NCBI GenBank assembly: GCA_964450355.1 | Contig: CAYVDH010000078.1 | Span: 1 to 15,499, forward strand | Direction of reading: 5' to 3' | Length of the DNA: 15,499 nucleotides | DNA from: CAYVDH01 sp964450355 | GTDB taxonomy: Bacteria > Bacteroidota > Bacteroidia > NS11-12g > UBA955 | Shown here: piece by piece, positions 1 through 8,497 of the stretch | Position numbering within the stretch: the first letter of the stretch is position 1 | How the letters are laid out: the number at the start of each line of letters is the position of its first letter | Notes under the pieces: generated by a model | Told to the model about the DNA's origin: nothing | The model's input: only the letters and a program-made list of their open reading frames with translations | Database searches by the model: none | Translations under genes and position numbers: made by a program

Positions 1-835
1 CATAGAAAATATCACTTCAAACTATGAAAATATCTATTTACAATTTCAGCTGTACATCAATGAAAACCACAATCATCAAGTGGTATTTGTTAAATTAGAT
101 GAAAATCTTCAAGTACTTAACTTTTTTGTTTTTAAAGAAGCGAATCCTATGATAGGCGGCAACACCTTAACAATACCTCGTTTTGCATACCAAATTAGCG
201 ACAACAAAGAAATTATTTGTCCATTGATGGGTAGTTATGATGACAAAAAATACATAGATAAAAAGGGGTTGTTTTCTATTTATATTTTTGACGAAAAAAG
301 ACATGAAATGAGATTTAAAGAGATGATATATGAAAACAAATCATCTCAACATCTATTAGGTTGGGGATATAACAACAATAAAAAAGGGTTCCTTTTTTAC
401 CCAATCAATATTCCTTTAAGTTTTTCTAAAACTCCTAATTACCTTACTTTTCCATATTTTTTAATCAAAAAAAGAAATTCCGATTTATATCAAGATCCAT
501 TCAATCATGTAAAATTGCATAAAGACAGCGCTGCTTATTTATTAAACGCCAACATGAAAAATGACCCCCATAACCAAGTTTTTAATTGCCTTAAAATATC
601 TAATCTTCCACTTGGCTATCATTATCAAAACGACAGTTTCATTTGTTTGACAAAAAATGTATATGACCTCCAAAGCCTTAATGTGGTACATTTTGTTCTT
701 GATAAACCATATTCTCTTAAAACATTTAAAATAAACTACAACGTTGAAGAAACATATTTTTTAGTTAAGAAAAATCAATTCATTTCCATCAACGAAATCA
801 ACGGACGTATCCTCTTTAAAACTTACCAATTTTAA
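1..835 (+). CDS. Unrecognised protein, 5'-truncated by the window edge
   Basis: The frame is open from base 2 to the TAA at 833-835, giving at least 277 residues. The start lies outside the window. The in-frame GTG at base 80 is not a convincing start, because 26 uninterrupted and similarly composed codons precede it. The protein is rich in Phe, Tyr, Asn and Lys, with short alternating hydrophobic and polar stretches suggesting beta strands (for example LQVLNFFVF near the left end and LNVVHFVLDKPYSLKTFKI near the right end). A propeller-like or other all-beta fold is therefore possible, but I recognise no family or catalytic motif. No membrane segment is visible in this part. Its stop overlaps the stop of the convergent minus-strand gene by three bases, and no hairpin terminator is seen between them. 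Coding status is fairly sure; function is unknown. Confidence 0.75.
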   Translation, partial: IENITSNYENIYLQFQLYINENHNHQVVFVKLDENLQVLNFFVFKEANPMIGGNTLTIPRFAYQISDNKEIICPLMGSYDDKKYIDKKGLFSIYIFDEKRHEMRFKEMIYENKSSQHLLGWGYNNNKKGFLFYPINIPLSFSKTPNYLTFPYFLIKKRNSDLYQDPFNHVKLHKDSAAYLLNANMKNDPHNQVFNCLKISNLPLGYHYQNDSFICLTKNVYDLQSLNVVHFVLDKPYSLKTFKINYNVEETYFLVKKNQFISINEINGRILFKTYQF

Positions 836-3800
836 TCCAACTTCACTACTTTGAACAATTGAACTCCTCTCATCGTTTTCACTTGAATAAAATAATTGCC
901 ATTAGGCAAAGTACTTAAATCTATAGTTGATGTATTGTCATTGCTTATCAGTATTCCTATTGAATTCATCACTTTTACTTCTACCAACTCAGCTTCAGCT
1001 TCTATATTCACCAATCCTGTACTTGGATTAGGAAATAATTTGATGTAGTTGTCAGCGTTTATTTTCTCTACTCCAACTGTTCTGCAATTAATACTCAAAA
1101 TACCAGGATCGCCTAACATACAACCTTGTTTCCAATGATTGGCATAAGTGTAATGATTGGTATTGTTTGTTTCATTCATTATCATGCTGTGGGCATCGTT
1201 GGTATTGGCTGGCCAAGGAGCTAATTCACTGTAAACAAACACTTGTATTGGCTTATTGTCTGCATCAAATAATACCATGCTGTCTGTGTTTTTAAGTTTG
1301 TAAGGCAATTTACCAACTACATGAATGGTGTCTCCATGATACTTTTTGAACGAATCTAGATGCTCTACCAATACTGCTCTTTTGCCTGAAGCAATCACTC
1401 CACTTAATCTACACACAGACGTATCAGAAAAACTGCGCAAACGGTAACCATTTAAATTGATGTTAGCATTTGACTTATTGACAATTTCCATCCAAGATTG
1501 TGGTCTGAACCACCATTTAGTTGAATACATGATTTCAGCTATTTCTAATGGGTATTCACAATTTGAAGTAACAGTGCTGTAATTTTTATAACATGTTTCT
1601 ACCCAATTAGAATTGATGGTGTCATCTTGATTATTTAACACCATGCCTCTTCCAAATCCATTGGTCTCAGGATATAAAGTTGAATGAGCAGTAAAATCAT
1701 ACTGCTTATCTTGATTGTAAACAGATAATTTTACTTTTGAGGACTCATTAAATCCAGAATAAGAAACAAACAAAGCACCATTAAAAGCTTTTTTAGATTT
1801 ACTGCTGTCGCTGCTTATTACCAACAGTTGATTAGGCGACAATACCAATTCAGGAATACTCACAGTTTGATTATCTACGCTGAGTTTAATTTTATTCGTT
1901 TCTATGAATTGAGATTGATTTTGAAACACCATGTATTTTTCTTGCTCGCTTATTTTCAAAGGATGATACATGACCGATTTCATTTTCAATTCTCCAGCAC
2001 AATTTCCATTTTGAATGTAGCTAGGGCTACCTAAAAAACATTCTGTTTGATAGGAATACCCATAGTTGTCATCGTTACCATTTCCTTTGTTGACATAAGT
2101 ATAACCTGGCAATAAATTCAAGTGATTCCATGAAGTGTCCTTTCCATAACCATTGATCCATTTTAGTTTTCCTTCAGAATTCAGCAACCTCAATTTATCC
2201 CAAGCTCCCAATTGAAAATTTGAGTTGAGTTGAACTGCTGAAATTGAGCGAGGGTAAACTTTATAAAACAATGAAGTATCCTGACATAACACCAAACCTT
2301 TGTTCGACTCAATGACAGTATTCGCTGGAATTTCAAATTCATCTAAATTTTTATTTACTACTTTAAACTGACCCATATCGATGTCGGAATTGCTTAAATT
2401 TTTAAATTCAATCCAATGGCCACAATTGACATCGGGATGAACAACTGGCATCCATTCCATGATTTTGAAAGTATCATTACTGTATTGTGTTTCCTTAGAA
2501 CCTGGATTGCCATCTAAAGCACCAATTTTCCAATGAGTTGGATTGCTATTGCTCAACGAATCTTTAATTAATTGAAACGTTCTTCCCCAGCCCATTGGTA
2601 AGTATGACCAAGGACCTTTAACATCATAACCCACTTCAAACAAGGTTGAATTGGAGGTGTCTTTTAATACGATGGTGTTTGCTGAATCCAAATTAAAATT
2701 CAATTCAAATAAATTCAGGTTATTTTTATAATATGATTTAAAACTCGAAGTATCATTTGAAATGACCAACACTTGATTAGGTTCAATTTTAATGACAGAA
2801 TCAATGACTGATGGCAATGCATCTATGTACAATTCTGATTGGTAAAGAAAATAAGGGAATTTTCCATTGTTGGCAATTTCTATCCAATCGCTTGATTGTT
2901 GGGTTTGGTCACTTTCTATGTTAAATTCATTTAATGACAATAAATTTACGCATTTAGAAATTGGATTTAAAGGAGAACCACCAGGGCAACTCACACGCCA
3001 TTGATTCAATTTAGGAAAACGAGCTGTATCAACCTTTAATTCCAGAGTTTTACTAGTTCCTATCACATCATTAAGACCATTGGAACTTGTTTGATATCTC
3101 AAAGTTTTAATGATAAATCCATTTTCGTTGAACAAGGTTAAAGTATCGTTGTTTTTTATGTCCAATCCATTCACTTGTTTAATTTGATTAGACAAAGCTT
3201 TGTGGTAGTTTCTAAAAATATTAGAATCTTGAAGAACCAAGGCATAACCTTGTCCATCAATTTTCAAATTACCGTTCACTGTGTATGTGGTAGTGCTATT
3301 TTTAATTTTCCATTGGTTTAAATTCATCGTTGATTTACCAATGTTTTTTATTTCCAACCAATCTCCTGTATTTTGATTGGCAGATGACATGACATTGAGT
3401 TCAGTAACTACTATGCTGTCATTATAACATGGAGTGTATGCTTTGCTAGGAGAACCTCCCATACAGCCAACAAACCAGTTTTGTGGTCTTGATGGATCAC
3501 CAGATAAATACTCCATTGTTTTACCAGTGGCACTGGCTTTAGGATGCCACAAACTAGAATCATTGAATTTTGTAAAATACACCAACTGATTGTTGACATT
3601 GAATATTCTCAATGCTTCGCCTGAACTTGATAATCCATAACTAAAATTACCAATTGGTGTGATGTTAGGATATTTTGGTGTAAAATTACTGGATTTTTGA
3701 GACACAACTTTGTACTCATTGCTGCTCAAATTACTTCCATTAGGAAACACAAACAAACCGCCTCCCCCATCTGTCATTTTATAATTAGAAATATTGAGAG

Positions 3801-6800
3801 ATTTTTTACCGTAATTATTTAGTTCTACCCAATCATTGGCATCGTTATAGGAAGGTGATTGGTAATTGATTTCTGAAATGATCAAACTATCTTTAGGACA
3901 AGGGGAATAAGCATTCATAGGTGAACCTCCAACACAACCAGAAAACCAATTAAAACCAATGCTTTGTTGATTGATGGAATCTTTGTATTCCAATGTTCTT
4001 CCATCCCCTCTGCCTTTTTTAGGCCAGCTGCCATATTCGCCATAAGCCATTCCAAACACCAATTTATCACTGGTATTATAAAATCTTATTCCATCGCTTT
4101 CGCTACTTAATTTGATATTTCCTAATGGTCTTACATTCACTGAGGCTATAAACGGATAAACAGCTCTGAAGGCAGTAGTATCTGAAGCAAATATCATGCG
4201 TTTACCTGCTTTTAATATGCTGCCATTTGGTATGGTGTAAACATAATCATCGTTGTCATCCCTGATTTTATAATTGCTCATATCCAAATCGCTAGCAGAA
4301 GTGTTCAATACTTCTACCCAATCAGAGGCATCTATTTCCCAACGGCTTTTCACATTGAGCTCTGTCACTTTTAATACTGGATTTGAACATGCAATAAAAG
4401 ATGTAGATGGAGAACCTCCAATACAACCATTAAACCAACTGGAAGGCAGTGATGAATTAGCACTGTCATTTTTTAATTCAAGGGTGTATCCCATTCCATT
4501 AGCTGCTAAAGGCCAATCACCATCGCTTTGATAATTTATTTTTTGAATCAATGAATCTTGATTATTGTACAACAAAAGTTCATCGCCTTTGCCATCAAAA
4601 GAAAAACCAATTGGCGTTTTCAAAAATGGCACACCAGGGTGTTCCGTTTTAAATAAAGTGCTGTCTTCTACCAACACAAGATAAGAGTTAGCAGGAATTA
4701 CAGTATTTAAAGGAAATATAAATTTCTTGAAAGGAGAAAAAGCTTCCAATCTCCATTCAGATAAGTTGATGCTGCTGTTTGAATAATTTTTCAATTCTAT
4801 CCAATCACCTGCATTTCTAGTCAAATCGCTTTTGTAATTTATTTCTGTAATAGCGACTTTAGCTTTTACTTTACTGCCAGTGAAATTTGCTGTAAATGTT
4901 TCATTGGCAGTCAACTTGATGTTGATCACTTGACTGCTTGAACTGCCCATCAACGTGTTGGCGCTCCAATTAGAAAAAGTATAGCCAGGATTAGGTATGG
5001 CAGTAATTTTAACATAAGCTGTATCAAAATAAAACCCTTTCCAAGGATTGGGATTTTTAGGCACTATTGTATTTATTTTTATCACTCCTGCCTCCTTTGG
5101 GTTTGCTGCAAGGGTTATTTCTTTTAATTTAGCAATTGCTGTCCCCCCTAAATGTACATTTAAATTAGCAAAAGCAGTGTTTGGTCTGTTTCCTAACCAC
5201 TGAATAGACGATCTGAAACGAGAACCCCAAGCACTAGTATCTCCATTGATGTTCCCAGAGAAAAAAGTATTATTACCTGTCCATCTAACAGATGCATACG
5301 CCATTTCTTGATTGATTGAATCTTTCACTTGATTGGCTAATTTAACCAATTTTGGACCCAAATATTCAGTATTCATAAGGTCACAATACCTGTTTATGAA
5401 ATAATTTCGGTAATTTAAATTTTTCATCAACGTGCGATGTAATCCAGTAATGCTTCGAGCATATGAACCAGTTAAAATGAACTGAGAGGCAATGCTTGCA
5501 TTTCCATTTTCCATTGTAAAATCCAAATCCCACAAAATGTATCGGCAAGGCACATCTTTTAAATTCGTGAAAAAATACCTGACATTGTTTTGTGGCCAAT
5601 CCGAATTTCCAAAGAATGTTTCAGTAGCTATGTAATCCACTATGGATTTGTAATCAAAATATTTATTTGATTCTGATAAATACGTGGAATTGGCTGGATT
5701 TGCTGATGAATAAAAACTATCTATGGTATTGAACTTTTTAACATTGTATGCTGGTGATGACACATCAGGTTGTTCAAAACTGGCATAGCCCACATTATCA
5801 GAATTTATTCCTAAATTTTTTTCTATAAAATCTCCATTTTGTTTCTCTCTAAAATCGTATAATCCCCAATATTTTCCATTGACATACAAGGCACACGGCT
5901 GCCAATCTTGAATCACATTGTAAGTATTGCGAGAGGCAATGTTACAAAATGCATCTTTAAAATGGGTATTCATCCAATCTGTTCCTGCTTGCCTCACTTT
6001 AAACCCTTTAAATTCATTGATTTTTTTATTGGGAAACAATCTGTAATTCACTTCGCTGGAATCGTAATACGAAGCTGCATCTACCTGAAATGGTTTACTT
6101 GCTAGTCCAGCAGATGCATAACCTTGAGTGCTGATGTCGGCATCTAATTCATACAATTGGTTGCCCTTTTCATCTAAAATTTCAGCATGGCCTTCTACTT
6201 TTTTATTTGCTCTTGCAGCATTGGTATTGTATATTCCATTGACAGGATCCCATAAATTTTTAGGATCAGTGCTTATCGATACTATTTTTAGTTTTGTTGG
6301 TTGACCAACAATGTATGTTTTACTTATGATTTTAGAAGGCAAATTACCTAGTTTATACACCCTTGCTCTCACTACCCTGCTGGAATCTATGAGAATGTTA
6401 CCACTGTAGTATCTTTTGCTTCTATTGGTAGGTTTACTTCCATCCAATGTGTAGTATAATTGTGACTGAGCTGGGTAAGTGAAAGACAAATTGAATGATG
6501 AATTGTATTTACCCGAATTGTGGCTAAATTCAGGAGTAGAGGCAATCGATTTAGAACAAACAGAATTAGAGTTTTGTTGGTGTGGAGTAGGATTACCAAA
6601 ATAACAAATGTTAGGATCTCCATCAAATTGCCTTCCTTTTGAGTAGCCATTTTGAACCCAATCAGCTTCCATAACATCAATTAAATCTCCGCTGGTATCG
6701 CTTAAATAAATGGTTTCATCTATATCTATTCTAAAATTAGTATGAAACGTATCTAATATTCTTTTGTTTTTATTGGATGCAAAAATCACAATCCGTTGAT

Positions 6801-7050
6801 AAGCTCCCAAACTTGTACCAGCAGGGAACTGCCATTTTTGCGACTCGGTATTGTCATCGCTTACATAATAAATACTTAAATCTATGGAGGCATTTGAGTT
6901 GTTATAAAGTTCTATCCAATCAGATTTATCGCCATCGCCATCTTTGATGAGAGTACCCGGATTGGCTCCCTGAATTTCATTGATCATCAATTGGGAATAA
7001 GCATTAAAAACTAAAAATAAACTAAAAATAAAGAGTACAGATTTTTTCAT
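832..7050 (-). CDS. Giant T9SS-secreted protein with nine lamin-tail domains and a CotH kinase domain
   Basis: The protein has 2072 residues from the ATG at 7050. That start is chosen because it gives a clean signal peptide (MKKSVLFIFSLFLVFNAYSQ); an in-frame TTG 24 bases upstream lies inside a promoter box. Approximate domain order: LTD1 21-165; chitobiase-C-terminal-like (YYTLDGSKPT) 170-249; CotH kinase 252-637, with LYVNGKYWGLYDFREK and WDLDFTMENG; InlB-repeat-like 642-726; LTD2-LTD9 728-1990; T9SS type A sorting domain 1995-2072 (KLFPNPSTG, then LPNGNYFIQV). The LTDs share DWIEL/DWVEL near their starts and mostly end in W-x2-GC-x-GGSP followed by another Cys. It should be exported by Sec, cross the outer membrane by T9SS and be anchored or released outside the cell. 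LTD domains are commonly linked to adhesive or binding roles. Whether the CotH domain phosphorylates anything is unknown. The architecture is confident; the biological role is not. Confidence 0.93.
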   Translation of the reverse strand: MKKSVLFIFSLFLVFNAYSQLMINEIQGANPGTLIKDGDGDKSDWIELYNNSNASIDLSIYYVSDDNTESQKWQFPAGTSLGAYQRIVIFASNKNKRILDTFHTNFRIDIDETIYLSDTSGDLIDVMEADWVQNGYSKGRQFDGDPNICYFGNPTPHQQNSNSVCSKSIASTPEFSHNSGKYNSSFNLSFTYPAQSQLYYTLDGSKPTNRSKRYYSGNILIDSSRVVRARVYKLGNLPSKIISKTYIVGQPTKLKIVSISTDPKNLWDPVNGIYNTNAARANKKVEGHAEILDEKGNQLYELDADISTQGYASAGLASKPFQVDAASYYDSSEVNYRLFPNKKINEFKGFKVRQAGTDWMNTHFKDAFCNIASRNTYNVIQDWQPCALYVNGKYWGLYDFREKQNGDFIEKNLGINSDNVGYASFEQPDVSSPAYNVKKFNTIDSFYSSANPANSTYLSESNKYFDYKSIVDYIATETFFGNSDWPQNNVRYFFTNLKDVPCRYILWDLDFTMENGNASIASQFILTGSYARSITGLHRTLMKNLNYRNYFINRYCDLMNTEYLGPKLVKLANQVKDSINQEMAYASVRWTGNNTFFSGNINGDTSAWGSRFRSSIQWLGNRPNTAFANLNVHLGGTAIAKLKEITLAANPKEAGVIKINTIVPKNPNPWKGFYFDTAYVKITAIPNPGYTFSNWSANTLMGSSSSQVINIKLTANETFTANFTGSKVKAKVAITEINYKSDLTRNAGDWIELKNYSNSSINLSEWRLEAFSPFKKFIFPLNTVIPANSYLVLVEDSTLFKTEHPGVPFLKTPIGFSFDGKGDELLLYNNQDSLIQKINYQSDGDWPLAANGMGYTLELKNDSANSSLPSSWFNGCIGGSPSTSFIACSNPVLKVTELNVKSRWEIDASDWVEVLNTSASDLDMSNYKIRDDNDDYVYTIPNGSILKAGKRMIFASDTTAFRAVYPFIASVNVRPLGNIKLSSESDGIRFYNTSDKLVFGMAYGEYGSWPKKGRGDGRTLEYKDSINQQSIGFNWFSGCVGGSPMNAYSPCPKDSLIISEINYQSPSYNDANDWVELNNYGKKSLNISNYKMTDGGGGLFVFPNGSNLSSNEYKVVSQKSSNFTPKYPNITPIGNFSYGLSSSGEALRIFNVNNQLVYFTKFNDSSLWHPKASATGKTMEYLSGDPSRPQNWFVGCMGGSPSKAYTPCYNDSIVVTELNVMSSANQNTGDWLEIKNIGKSTMNLNQWKIKNSTTTYTVNGNLKIDGQGYALVLQDSNIFRNYHKALSNQIKQVNGLDIKNNDTLTLFNENGFIIKTLRYQTSSNGLNDVIGTSKTLELKVDTARFPKLNQWRVSCPGGSPLNPISKCVNLLSLNEFNIESDQTQQSSDWIEIANNGKFPYFLYQSELYIDALPSVIDSVIKIEPNQVLVISNDTSSFKSYYKNNLNLFELNFNLDSANTIVLKDTSNSTLFEVGYDVKGPWSYLPMGWGRTFQLIKDSLSNSNPTHWKIGALDGNPGSKETQYSNDTFKIMEWMPVVHPDVNCGHWIEFKNLSNSDIDMGQFKVVNKNLDEFEIPANTVIESNKGLVLCQDTSLFYKVYPRSISAVQLNSNFQLGAWDKLRLLNSEGKLKWINGYGKDTSWNHLNLLPGYTYVNKGNGNDDNYGYSYQTECFLGSPSYIQNGNCAGELKMKSVMYHPLKISEQEKYMVFQNQSQFIETNKIKLSVDNQTVSIPELVLSPNQLLVISSDSSKSKKAFNGALFVSYSGFNESSKVKLSVYNQDKQYDFTAHSTLYPETNGFGRGMVLNNQDDTINSNWVETCYKNYSTVTSNCEYPLEIAEIMYSTKWWFRPQSWMEIVNKSNANINLNGYRLRSFSDTSVCRLSGVIASGKRAVLVEHLDSFKKYHGDTIHVVGKLPYKLKNTDSMVLFDADNKPIQVFVYSELAPWPANTNDAHSMIMNETNNTNHYTYANHWKQGCMLGDPGILSINCRTVGVEKINADNYIKLFPNPSTGLVNIEAEAELVEVKVMNSIGILISNDNTSTIDLSTLPNGNYFIQVKTMRGVQLFKVVKLD

Positions 7051-7071
7051 TTTGAAAGATATAGTATCTAT

Positions 7072-7079
7072 CAAAGGTA
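7072..7079 (-). promoter_or_regulatory. Candidate Bacteroidota -7 box upstream of the LTD/CotH gene
   Basis: Read on the minus strand the bases are TACCTTTG, a full match to the Bacteroidota -7 consensus TAnnTTTG. It lies 21 bases before the ATG at 7050, so transcription would start with a leader of roughly 15-20 bases. No good TTG is seen 19-21 bases upstream, where the sequence is A/T homopolymer. The gene could also be read through from the CNNM/CBS gene 47 bases upstream. The box makes the in-frame TTG at 7072-7074 an unlikely start codon. Confidence 0.4.
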
Positions 7080-7097
7080 AGAAAAGAAATTATTTTT

Positions 7098-8357
7098 TTA
7101 ATTTTTTTTGAACTTTTTCAGTTCTACTTCTTCAATTCTGGCTTGCTTCACACTTTTTACAATGAATTCAAACTCTTCCGTCACTATCACTTCATTCTCT
7201 GAGGGAATACTTTCGCAAATGCTAATGACATAACCACCTAAGGTTTCATAATCTCCTTCTGGAATGCCTAATTCGTACCTTTCGTTTAAATCATAAATAG
7301 ACAACCTCCCACTAAAAATAAAATGGTTGTCATTCACCACAATTTCTTTTAAATCTTCGATGTCGTATTCATCATCTATTTCACCAAAAATTTCTTCAAT
7401 AATGTCTTCTATAGTAATGATACCTGCTGTACCACCAAATTCATCTACTACCACGGCAATGCTCTTTCTTTTTTGAGTCATTTCTTTCAATTGATCGTTC
7501 AACAATCGTGTTTCGTTGGTAATCAAAATGGGCATGGTAGCATCGGAAATTGTTTTAGGATTTTTAAACATGCTTACTTGGTGAACATATCCAATGATGT
7601 TATCGACATTTTCACGATAAACTAAAATTTTAGAATGCCTACTTTCCTTGAATAAATTAAACAATTCCTCTATGTTTTCACTTTCGTCTATGGCTACTAT
7701 TTCTGTGCGGGGAACTATGCAATCTCTTACTTTTAACGAACCAAAATCCAATGCATTTTTAAACATTTCTCTGCTTAAATTGACATCCTCGTCCAACTCA
7801 ATCTGACCTGTTTGTGATATGAATTGATCCAAATCTATTTTTGTAAATACAGGTTGAACTGTGGCGTATTTTTCGCCAGTTAATAATTTTATTAGCGATT
7901 TAGAAATCCAAAGAATAAAAGTAACAATTGGCCACAATAAAAAATAACAAATATGAAAAGGGATGATGAATAAATTTAATACAAAATCAGGATTGATACG
8001 AAACAAAACCTTAGGAATGAATTCAGCTGTAATCAAAACGATGATGGTAGAAATGGATGTAATTAAAACGAGTTTCCAAAATTGGCTTTGAATGTAAGAA
8101 GCAAACACAGTATCCAATAGTTCACCGCAATAGATACCATATATAACCAATGCAATGTTGTTACCTATCAACGTAGTGCTAATAAATTTAGAAGGATCTT
8201 TTAAATACCACGACAAAATTTTGGCATTAAAAAAACCTTGTTTGTTGTGTAATTCTATGCGGAGTTTATTAGCTGAAATAAAGGCTATTTCAATTCCAGA
8301 AAAAAACGCTGAAAACAGCAATGTAATAAGTATGATGAATATGGGACCAGCGTCCAT
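7098..8357 (-). CDS. CNNM/CBS/CorC_HlyC-domain membrane protein (hemolysin-C / GldE-like)
   Basis: The protein has 419 residues from the ATG at 8357. An in-frame TTG at 8382-8384 sits inside a promoter box, so the ATG is preferred. Domains in order: an N-terminal CNNM (DUF21) membrane domain at about residues 3-175 with four hydrophobic segments and the FFSGIEIAFISANK motif; a CBS pair at about 205-325, opening with VRDCIVPRTEI and closing with DEFGGTAGIITIEDIIEE; and a C-terminal CorC_HlyC domain at about 335-415. This is the normal full-length architecture of the family, which is linked to Mg2+/Co2+ efflux and membrane homeostasis. In gliding Bacteroidota one member is called GldE. No gldD or other gliding gene is in view, so the GldE name is not justified here. 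It sits in the inner membrane with the CBS and C-terminal domains in the cytoplasm. The next gene on the strand is the LTD/CotH protein, 47 bases downstream. Confidence 0.9.
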   Translation of the reverse strand: MDAGPIFIILITLLFSAFFSGIEIAFISANKLRIELHNKQGFFNAKILSWYLKDPSKFISTTLIGNNIALVIYGIYCGELLDTVFASYIQSQFWKLVLITSISTIIVLITAEFIPKVLFRINPDFVLNLFIIPFHICYFLLWPIVTFILWISKSLIKLLTGEKYATVQPVFTKIDLDQFISQTGQIELDEDVNLSREMFKNALDFGSLKVRDCIVPRTEIVAIDESENIEELFNLFKESRHSKILVYRENVDNIIGYVHQVSMFKNPKTISDATMPILITNETRLLNDQLKEMTQKRKSIAVVVDEFGGTAGIITIEDIIEEIFGEIDDEYDIEDLKEIVVNDNHFIFSGRLSIYDLNERYELGIPEGDYETLGGYVISICESIPSENEVIVTEEFEFIVKSVKQARIEEVELKKFKKN

Positions 8358-8381
8358 TTGTATTTTTGTATTTTGAGATTG

Positions 8382-8389
8382 CAAATATA
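8382..8389 (-). promoter_or_regulatory. Candidate -7 box for the CNNM/CBS gene
   Basis: On the minus strand these bases read TATATTTG, an exact match to TAnnTTTG, 24 bases before the ATG at 8357. The predicted leader is about 20 bases. The -33 TTG is not seen at the usual 19-21 base distance. The box lies in the 140-base divergent intergenic region shared with the T9SS gene on the plus strand. Confidence 0.45.
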
Positions 8390-8462
8390 AGAATATTTTT
8401 TTAAGCTAGATTTTTTGCTTATTTTTATGCATCATTTAATTGTCAAAAACCCTATAATATTG

Positions 8463-8492
8463 TTGAATTTATATTAAAAAATCATATCTTTA
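8463..8492 (+). promoter_or_regulatory. Candidate Bacteroidota promoter for the 1250-residue T9SS protein, with almost no leader
   Basis: TTG at 8463-8465 is followed after 19 bases by TATCTTTA at 8485-8492. This fits the -33 TTG and -7 TAnnTTTG arrangement with one mismatch, in the last base. The ATG at 8498 begins only five bases after the box. If the box is used, the transcript would be leaderless or nearly so. A TATAAT at 8453-8458 was considered and set aside, because no properly spaced -35 box precedes it. Confidence 0.5.
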
Positions 8493-8497
8493 CGGCT

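Noticed and set aside
80..82. GTG as start of the first gene
   Set aside because: The frame is open and similarly composed back to base 2, so the gene begins outside the window.
8440..8458. Sigma-70-like promoter (TTGTCA and TATAAT)
   Set aside because: The two boxes are only seven bases apart instead of about 17, and the phylum uses other promoter boxes.
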